From Himantopus leucocephalus (taxonomy: Eukaryota > Chordata > Aves > Charadriiformes > Recurvirostridae): 64,000 nucleotides of DNA. The notes beneath the pieces were generated by a model, which was given only the letters and a program-made list of their open reading frames with translations, was not told the origin of the DNA and ran no database searches. The stretch spans positions 14,818,678-14,882,677 of the forward strand of contig RSEF01000005.1 in NCBI GenBank assembly GCA_003993805.1, in the 5' to 3' direction. The position numbers and the translations under genes were made by a program. Below are positions 60,801-64,000 of the stretch, piece after piece (position 1 is the first letter of the stretch; each line of letters begins with the position of its first letter).

Positions 60801-61859
60801 ATAGCAGCGGACATGTCGAGCCCTTGTCGCATACCCCCAAAGCTCCTCTCACCACCATCTCCCTGTGCTGACCTCTGCCAGGGCACCCCGGCAGAACAAC
60901 CTGCAAGCTCCAGGCAAGCACAGCCAAATGTATTTGAAGATGCAGAGCCTATTTTCATATATTATAGGAAATCACTTGTTTGAAGCTGCTTCCTTCATGT
61001 TATATTTTCATTTCAGCTGGTGTCATTTGCATTTTATAGCTTCATAGTTGAATAAATTCAGTTAAAAAATTATTAACAGGTCTTGCTTCTATTTCTAGTT
61101 ACCCTCCACAAACATGTTAGGGAGCTGCAGCCAAAAAAGCCCGTACATGAATCTCAAAGCCAGATCTAATTTATAAAGTTGATTCCATCTCTTCAGGAAA
61201 TCAAACCCAGGCACTCAGTAACTCTAGATGGAGAGCCAGGTTTTGAGCCCTCAGATCCAGAGTCTTCAGATCCAGTTTTACCTCTCCACAACACCGTGTT
61301 CAGGCAACGTTGGATAGTTTGCGTTCCTCTCCTGTTACACCAATAGCCAGAGCTCTCTCCCAGGATCTCGACTCACAGTTTCAGATGCTATGCACTATAC
61401 TAAATATTACGGCCTTCTCTTCCAAAACAATTAAGGTTTATGATTGCCTTGCTGATCAGGAACAGCAGGAGACACCTCTGCTGACAAAATCAACCTTTCA
61501 ACCGTAATTATTCATATACAATTACACTGCCAAATGAGGCCCAAATAAACAGGGTTCTTCTGCAGTAGGTGCTATCAAGTCAGAGGAAAGTGTGGGCTTC
61601 TCTGTCATCTCAACCATGCAAAAACACTCATTTTCTTTCTCTCAAAACATGCACACGCAGTTCCTGCAGGAACAGAGGGAGAGGATTTCTCAATGACTTA
61701 AAAAAAAAAAGAGAGTAAGAATGATTAATAACAGCCTGAGAAGAAATGAAAGCAAGACTAGGGATGGATCCCTATCTCTCAGTACCTTACTAATGGAGTT
61801 TGGAGTCTGAGGTGTTTCATCCTTCAGTGCCGTCGGGCTGTTTCCTTCCACGTCTTTTC
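5530..61859 (-). CDS. OSBPL5: Oxysterol-binding protein-related protein 5 (ORP5), coding span, N-terminus outside window
   Basis: Twenty coding exons on the minus strand join with matching phases into 834 codons plus a split first codon, no internal stop, ending TAA. Human ORP5 is 879 residues; with its about 46 missing N-terminal residues the length agrees. Order: N-terminal linker, polybasic stretch, PH domain, acidic linker, lipid-transfer ORD with EQVSHHPP split over two exons, coiled-coil-like helix, C-terminal membrane anchor. Family knowledge: ORP5 sits in the ER by its tail, binds plasma-membrane PI4P/PI(4,5)P2 through PH plus basic residues, and moves phosphatidylserine out in exchange for PI4P. 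ORP5 rather than the paralogue ORP8 is indicated by [29 protein letters not shown] and the tail [16 protein letters not shown]. The promoter and first coding exon lie beyond 64,000. Confidence 0.97.
6722..6824 (-). CDS. OSBPL5: OSBPL5 exon: coiled-coil-like helix before tail anchor
   Basis: 103 nt, phase 1 to 2. Encodes [19 protein letters not shown], then [14 protein letters not shown], aligning to human CPRCRKEARRLQALHEAILS. Heptad-like leucine/isoleucine spacing. The CxxC (CVQC versus human CPRC) is preserved. Acceptor CTTTGCTGCAG, donor CAG|GTAACC. Confidence 0.94.
7464..7581 (-). CDS. OSBPL5: OSBPL5 exon: serine-rich C-terminal linker, GC donor
   Basis: 118 nt, phase 0 to 1. Encodes [20 protein letters not shown], then [19 protein letters not shown]. 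No GT stands at the exon end favoured by homology; the exon ends G|GCAAGT, the classic GC-AG donor. An alternative GT donor (GTATCA, weak) lies 12 nt further and would add GKYL-type residues in the same phase (exon end 7452). Confidence 0.9.
8185..8204 (+). repeat. Short interstitial telomere-like tract
   Basis: GGGTTACGGTTAGGGTTAGG: three TTAGGG-type units with one C substitution, followed by a fourth partial unit. Intronic in OSBPL5. Short enough to be chance or a repair scar. Confidence 0.6.
8763..8901 (-). CDS. OSBPL5: OSBPL5 exon: [11 protein letters not shown] end of ORD
   Basis: 139 nt, phase 2 to 0. Encodes [19 protein letters not shown] then [17 protein letters not shown] and a basic tail ITRHK. 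WDPL-DI-QFE-GI closes the ORD; the basic linker then diverges from human. Acceptor GTTTCAACAG, donor AAG|GTAAAA. Confidence 0.95.
9435..9620 (-). CDS. OSBPL5: OSBPL5 exon: ORD C-terminal helix
   Basis: 186 nt, phase 2 to 2. Encodes [38 protein letters not shown] and [20 protein letters not shown]. The K-x-x-x-E-x-x-QR helix contacts the PI4P phosphate in ORPs. Donor GGA|GTGAGT. Confidence 0.95.
9621..15248 (-). other. OSBPL5: OSBPL5 introns at 9621-12335 and 12473-15248
   Basis: No exon or interspersed repeat recognised. A spaced imperfect repeat (GTAAAGAGC-AGTCCT type) occurs at 10850-10867 and 10881-10898. Short ORFs appear random. Confidence 0.5.
12336..12472 (-). CDS. OSBPL5: OSBPL5 exon: ORD, FWNP to FESER
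   Basis: 137 nt, phase 0 to 2. Encodes [39 protein letters not shown] and TDFESE, then AG|GTAAAG. The FWNP and EEQ-FESE positions are family-typical and closer to ORP8 here than mammalian ORP5 is. Confidence 0.95.
15249..15338 (-). CDS. OSBPL5: OSBPL5 exon: ORD, PFFGG to GHW
   Basis: 90 nt, phase 0 to 0. Encodes [19 protein letters not shown] then [11 protein letters not shown]. Donor TGG|GTAACA. GxWD at the junction with the next exon is a conserved ORD feature. Confidence 0.95.
15842..15878. repeat. Poly-A homopolymer with ambiguous base
   Basis: About 36 A with an N at 15846, followed by GAAAAAG. Length is uncertain. It is intronic, 504 bases upstream in the transcript of the 15.3 kb exon acceptor; read on the transcript it is poly-U. 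Confidence 0.9.
17386..17483 (-). CDS. OSBPL5: OSBPL5 exon: ORD beta-barrel, LYGTM block
   Basis: 98 nt, phase 1 to 0. Encodes [19 protein letters not shown] then [19 protein letters not shown]. Closely matches human [20 protein letters not shown]. Confidence 0.96.
18741..18839 (-). CDS. OSBPL5: OSBPL5 exon: ORD beta-barrel
   Basis: 99 nt, phase 1 to 1. Encodes [19 protein letters not shown], then [13 protein letters not shown]. Donor AAAG|GTAAGT. Symmetric phase, but it is core barrel, so skipping would not leave a functional domain. Confidence 0.96.
19796..19892 (-). CDS. OSBPL5: OSBPL5 exon: HHPP lipid-binding signature
   Basis: 97 nt, phase 0 to 1. Begins [19 protein letters not shown], completing EQVSHHPP across the intron. 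The paired histidines bind the PI4P phosphate, and their mutation (H478/H479 in human ORP5) abolishes transfer. Continues [14 protein letters not shown]. Acceptor TTTTTTTCTAG, donor TATG|GTAAGG. Confidence 0.97.
20883..20981 (-). CDS. OSBPL5: OSBPL5 exon: [12 protein letters not shown] signature block
   Basis: 99 nt, phase 0 to 0. Encodes [19 protein letters not shown] then [14 protein letters not shown], ending CAG|GTAAGT. KPFNPxLGE-type sequence is the OSBP-family core; the lysines of this block contact the PI4P headgroup in ORP structures. Confidence 0.97.
21611..21692 (-). CDS. OSBPL5: OSBPL5 exon: ORD helix and GFYKKPK
   Basis: 82 nt, phase 2 to 0. Encodes [19 protein letters not shown] then [14 protein letters not shown]. 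Strong acceptor TTCTGTCCTGCAG. Matches the ORP5/ORP8 ORD helix preceding the signature block. Confidence 0.96.
22173..22240 (-). mobile_element. CR1 LINE 3'-end fragment
   Basis: AATTTAGGTTGGAAGGGACT, then a degenerate TCTGAAGGTCATCTTGTCCA and ACCCCTCCCTGCTCAAAG. This is the reverse complement of a bird CR1 3'-UTR end. Element orientation is minus, the same as OSBPL5. Only the last 70 bases or so remain. Confidence 0.75.
23119..23303 (-). CDS. OSBPL5: OSBPL5 exon: start of lipid-transfer domain (ORD), lid and LPTF motif
   Basis: 185 nt, phase 0 to 2. Acceptor CCCTTTTCCCATCATAG; a second AG four bases on (GACAG) would break the frame. Encodes [19 protein letters not shown], then [20 protein letters not shown] and [20 protein letters not shown]. 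The LPTF-LEPRSFL segment contains the leucine (L389 in human ORP5) whose change blocks phosphatidylserine transfer. Confidence 0.96.
25531..25553. repeat. (AC)n microsatellite
   Basis: ACACACTC followed by about seven AC units. Intronic. Confidence 0.85.
26228..26687 (+). mobile_element. CR1 LINE, 5'-truncated 3' end with decayed pol C-terminus
   Basis: About 460 bases of CR1 in plus orientation, antisense to OSBPL5. It includes the end of ORF2: CTGAGGGGAGACCTTATTGC near 26321, then a frame at 26407-26592 reading [20 protein letters not shown] and ending RDMV-stop, as in avian CR1 reverse transcriptase. Upstream there are in-frame stops (TAG near 26347, TAA near 26398) and a frame change, so it is inactive. 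The end carries GATTCTCTGATTCTTCTATG, the diverged 8-bp terminal repeats typical of CR1; there is no poly-A. Confidence 0.92.
27450..27669 (-). CDS. OSBPL5: OSBPL5 exon: acidic/serine-rich linker between PH and ORD
   Basis: 220 nt, phase 2 to 0. Contains [26 protein letters not shown] and [16 protein letters not shown]. Rich in E, S, D and N; a likely disordered, phosphorylatable linker. A local insertion NHHH precedes LENDAF relative to human. Ends GAG|GTAAAA. This segment separates ORP5 from ORP8 in the family. Confidence 0.95.
27670..32817 (-). other. OSBPL5: OSBPL5 intron, 5.1 kb
   Basis: Contains a TA/TG-rich simple tract at 29177-29222 and a single N at 28913. No exon, interspersed repeat or RNA gene recognised. 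Confidence 0.5.
29177..29222. repeat. TA/TG-rich low-complexity tract
   Basis: Alternating TATA, TGTATG and TGTGTATATA units, diverged microsatellite. Confidence 0.75.
32818..32989 (-). CDS. OSBPL5: OSBPL5 exon: PH C-terminal helix and linker
   Basis: 172 nt, phase 1 to 2. Begins [20 protein letters not shown], the PH-domain terminal helix, then diverges into a polar linker ([18 protein letters not shown]) and ends near SDQEFF with donor CCA|GTAAGA. The linker differs from human ORP5, as expected for a disordered region. Confidence 0.94.
32990..42842 (-). other. OSBPL5: OSBPL5 intron within PH domain, 9.9 kb
   Basis: Separates the PH beta strands from the terminal helix. A-rich runs at about 37325 and 37839. 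No coding exon, CR1 or RNA gene recognised on either strand. Confidence 0.5.
42843..42927 (-). CDS. OSBPL5: OSBPL5 exon: PH domain, end of beta sheet
   Basis: 85 nt, phase 0 to 1. Acceptor GCATTTCCAG, donor GATG|GTAAGT. Encodes [20 protein letters not shown] then FRAASESD and the first base of glycine. Near-identical to human ORP5 and ORP8 at this point. Confidence 0.96.
42928..48831 (-). other. OSBPL5: OSBPL5 intron within PH domain, 5.9 kb
   Basis: A purine-only tract lies at about 45041-45073 (GA-rich). No exon or interspersed repeat recognised. Confidence 0.5.
48832..49035 (-). CDS. OSBPL5: OSBPL5 exon: N-terminal two-thirds of PH domain
   Basis: 204 nt, 68 codons, phase 0 to 0. Starts [20 protein letters not shown], continues through [19 protein letters not shown], ends [18 protein letters not shown]. 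This covers PH strands beta-1 to about beta-6. Human isoform ORP5B, as I recall it, lacks about residues 134-201, the same 68-residue block; skipping here would likewise keep the frame. Confidence 0.97.
49036..50694 (-). other. OSBPL5: OSBPL5 intron upstream of PH exon, 1.7 kb
   Basis: Contains a 25-bp tandem duplication at 50516-50565 and a T-rich run at about 49971-49980. No coding content seen. Confidence 0.5.
50516..50565. repeat. 25-bp tandem duplication
   Basis: Two adjacent 25-base copies (CAGCTATTTAAGTACAGTTT then TACAG; second copy differs at two positions). Confidence 0.85.
50695..50796 (-). CDS. OSBPL5: OSBPL5 exon: polybasic segment before PH domain
   Basis: 102 nt, phase 0 to 0, same length as the human segment. 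Encodes [18 protein letters not shown], then [16 protein letters not shown]. The [13 protein letters not shown] cluster is the basic region that helps ORP5/8 bind anionic plasma-membrane lipids. The acceptor is followed by a run of ten A, a length-variable site where sequencing error would shift the frame. Confidence 0.95.
51457..51537 (-). CDS. OSBPL5: OSBPL5 exon: N-terminal conserved linker
   Basis: 81 nt, phase 0 to 0. Acceptor CCTCTTTTTTTAG, donor AAG|GTATGT. Encodes [19 protein letters not shown] then FMKKETLK, nearly identical to the human ORP5 segment [18 protein letters not shown]. It precedes the polybasic exon. Confidence 0.95.
54297..54494 (-). mobile_element. CR1 LINE fragment interrupted by assembly gap
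   Basis: Left of the gap: ACAGAATCATAGAATGGTTT then AGGTTGGAAGGGACC, the reverse complement of a CR1 3' terminus. Right of the gap: GGATACGGTTGGCCTTCTGG then GCTGCAAGCGCACATTGCC, reverse complement of a more 5' CR1 coding segment. Both belong to one minus-orientation element whose middle is missing. Confidence 0.8.
54340..54439. other. Assembly gap, 100 N
   Basis: Exactly 100 Ns, the standard placeholder for a gap of unknown size. It falls inside a CR1 copy, a usual cause of assembly breaks. Confidence 0.98.
60690..60752 (-). other. Possible 63-nt cassette exon in OSBPL5 intron
   Basis: Open segment with acceptor TTGCTTTTTCAG and donor GAG|GTAACTG, exactly 21 codons, phase 0 at both ends. 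It could insert in frame between the 61.8 and 51.5 kb exons, giving [20 protein letters not shown] and E. Human ORP5 as I know it has no equivalent, and a chance match is quite possible. Confidence 0.2.
61786..61859 (-). CDS. OSBPL5: OSBPL5 coding exon (first in window): N-terminal linker
   Basis: Acceptor TTTGTTGCAG; the exon starts with GA completing a glycine codon (phase 1). It encodes [20 protein letters not shown] then SISK and ends AAG|GTACTG in phase 0. It aligns with human GKDMEPNGPSLPRDEGPPTP. A nearer GTAAGG overlaps the end, but its phase does not fit the next exon. Confidence 0.88.
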
Positions 61860-64000
61860 CTGCAACAAATAAATGTGATTCAGAAACATAAATTCTGCAC
61901 AAAACCATGGCTACTTATGGCCTTAGAAGGGCTACTGCTAACAGCAAGCAAGAGAAGCTGTTGTGAGCAGGAGCAGGCACACCAGGATCACAGAGAGGGA
62001 TCTTGCAGAGCTTGAAATAGCCTGGATCCACATGCTTGGCCTATGCAACAAGCACTGTTTAAGTTAGGTCTCAAAACACCATGGTAAACCAACATGATGG
62101 TTGCAAAGTCCAGCATATGAAGGCTGGAAAAAAACCCAGAAATAAGGTTGCTTATGCATCCTTCATCAGCTCCCTTCTGTGTCTGCATAATGATGCAGTC
62201 TTTAATTACATTACCACAGTCTGTTCTTTTCTTACATACCCCATGCCTCATTCAATGCAAATAATACATGGAATTCAGTTAATAAGCAGCTATTCAATAC
62301 ATGGTGCTCCTTGGTCAGTATCTGGCAACTATACACAGACGCACTTGATAGCATGCTTTGTTTGACAAATAATAACCATGATCATAAAATGTTACAGAAG
62401 ACAGAACAGCATCTAGACATAATTAGTAAAACAGAATTTTAAAAAAACCTGCAGAAGGTCAATGTCTTCCGACCAAGTTATTTGTTAAAATAAGAAACAT
62501 TTTCAATTAACAAGTAGTATTTATGAACACTATGACATTTTCCAATCATTGCAGAGATATATTTCCACTACCCGAGTATACTAAACTTGCAGTACATTAC
62601 ACCCATTATATACTAGTATGAGTGTGTGTAGTCCTAGTCCAAGTAATAAAATGTAATGATAAATTCTGTTCTGTTTGCCAACTGTAATCATGTCCTTACG
62701 GTAAAAGAAAGCATAGAGCTCCAATTAAAAAAAAGCCAAAAACCAGCATCTGATGAGGCTAACTTTTTAGTGCCAAGACAGTCATTGTTATCCAATTGCA
62801 ATGTAGTCCTCTTCTCAAAATTGTTAGCAATAATAGCTTCAGAATACTGGACGCAATAAAGAACCACCGAGACAGTGAAAAATAATCCATTTGTAGCATG
62901 CTGCAAACATGGGAACTGTTAAAAATGTTTTTAAACATTGTGTGGGCCAGTCTTGGAAACACCACCCAATCCAAAACCAGTAAGGGAAAATCACGATTCT
63001 CGTGAAGTCAGCAGATGTTGTCACAGATGTGCCAGCAGCCATAATGTCTCCTGGAGTTTTCAGAGCAGCCATTTAAGAAGCCAAGCACCATTAGAAAAGT
63101 CAGCCACAGAAGCTTACTAGAAAACACATATGCTCATGGCCATCTTCTGCACTTCCATCATGGGACACATGAGAGAACAAGCATGTCCCATTATAACCAG
63201 AACTGCAACTGTGCTACAGGGTTTCACTGGTAAAGGGACAGGACAAAACCCATGCCCTTTTAACAGGCATCAACAGGCAGTTTCGTCTATCCAACTATTA
63301 AATTTAAGAAAAGGCTTTGTGGGACAACTGTTCCTAGAAGGTGTTCAACTTTCCACATGGTGACTAAGGGTGGTGGGGGTTTCACAGGGTTTCTCACCCT
63401 GTGGCATAGTGCCGCACTGTGCCACATGTATGCAGCCTCACTGACGCAGAAAGGAAACACTTCCAAGCCCGGGAGAAGAGGGACAGCACGCGCACCGCTC
63501 ACATGGGGAACTGAAGCAGAGGAAGGACCTACTCAGTCACATAGGAAGGCGGTGCAACAACAGGGAGCCTATATCTTAACCTAGTTTCTTCAACAACAGG
63601 GAGCCTATATCTTAACCTAGTTTCTTAACTGTCACTCCTCCCCTTGAAACACTGAGCCCTAGATAACGTATTCAGAAACGTAGTGTCTGCAGGCAAGAGA
63701 AAACCCCAAGTGGCTGGATATTTGTCAGTCACCCTGCGCTACCATGACAAGTGGGATGGCCATAAGCGCTGCAGTGCATGGATTAGAACCTGTATCTCCG
63801 TACTTTATCTTCCTCTGATGGTGCTTTCCTCTCTATAGCCCCCACTCTCCCCAACAGAGACAGAGGATGGTGGAATAAACTCACAAAGCCATGTAGCTGC
63901 TGCAGTTGTTTCCCATGAAGAGTTTTTTCTGTGCATGTATGGGAAAGTAACATATGGTCTAAAAGTTCAAGTAAAGTTAATGGGAATCAGCTGCTGCCTG
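61860..64000 (-). other. OSBPL5: OSBPL5 5' intron, continuing past window end
   Basis: No match to the expected N-terminal exon (human motif LSGDNELYPLSPG) was found on the minus strand, so the upstream exon lies further out. It holds the 36-bp tandem duplication at 63555-63626. Confidence 0.6.
63555..63626. repeat. Perfect 36-bp tandem duplication
   Basis: The unit beginning CAACAACAGGGAGCCTATAT and ending CCTAGTTTCTT occurs twice head to tail with no mismatch. Intronic. Confidence 0.95.

Larger units (their letters stand above)
51538..61785 (-). other. OSBPL5: OSBPL5 intron, 10.2 kb, with CR1, assembly gap and a possible cassette exon
   Basis: Largest intron seen. Contains the CR1 fragment broken by the N gap (54297-54494) and the candidate 63-nt exon at 60690-60752. 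The gap size is nominal, so missing sequence is possible. Confidence 0.55.

Noticed and set aside
5530..61859. Possibility that the gene is OSBPL8 rather than OSBPL5
   Set aside because: The linker [14 protein letters not shown], the [15 protein letters not shown] region and the tail [16 protein letters not shown] match ORP5; ORP8 has a different linker and tail.
1..64000. CRISPR arrays, tRNA or rRNA genes, operons, phage or other prokaryotic systems
   Set aside because: None seen. The window is intron-rich vertebrate DNA with spliced genes, so such systems are not expected.

Overview
This is vertebrate nuclear DNA, most likely from a bird. It carries short exons with canonical splice sites separated by kilobase introns, a CpG-island promoter, and 5'-truncated CR1 LINE fragments of the avian type ending in ATTCTATG-like repeats. 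There is a 100-N assembly gap at 54340-54439 and isolated Ns at 1587, 15846 and 28913.

Two genes are recognisable, both on the minus strand. (1) About 5.5-61.9 kb holds twenty coding exons of OSBPL5 (ORP5), an ER-anchored phosphatidylserine/PI4P exchanger of ER-plasma membrane contacts. They join in one frame with matching phases at every junction and encode 834 codons plus a split codon and a stop. Only the N-terminal exon or exons (about 46 residues in human ORP5), the 5'UTR and the promoter lie beyond 64,000. Order along the protein: N-terminal linker, polybasic segment (50.7 kb), PH domain (49.0, 42.9 and 33.0 kb), acidic/serine-rich linker (27.5 kb), lipid-transfer ORD (23.3-8.8 kb, with EQVSHHPP at 20.9/19.9 kb), C-terminal linker and coiled coil (7.5 and 6.8 kb), tail anchor (5.6 kb). 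(2) At 1-2.5 kb is the 5' part of a tumour necrosis factor receptor superfamily gene. A signal-peptide exon in a CpG island (2.4 kb) and two cysteine-rich-domain exons (1.0 kb and 0.16-0 kb) splice in frame; the rest runs off the left edge. No long ORF reveals this gene; it appears only when the short exons are joined.

A TNFR gene immediately downstream of OSBPL5 matches the mouse arrangement, where Tnfrsf22/23/26 lie between Cars and Osbpl5 in the distal chromosome 7 region (human 11p15.5).

The remaining sequence is intron and a short intergenic gap with simple repeats, small tandem duplications, CR1 pieces, G-rich quadruplex-type tracts in the TNFR intron 1 and a short telomere-like tract. 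I see no RNA gene, CRISPR array, operon or novel multi-gene system. The most useful observations are the reconstructed TNFR gene, a GC-AG intron with a competing in-frame GT donor in OSBPL5, a skippable PH-domain exon, and a possible 63-nt cassette exon.
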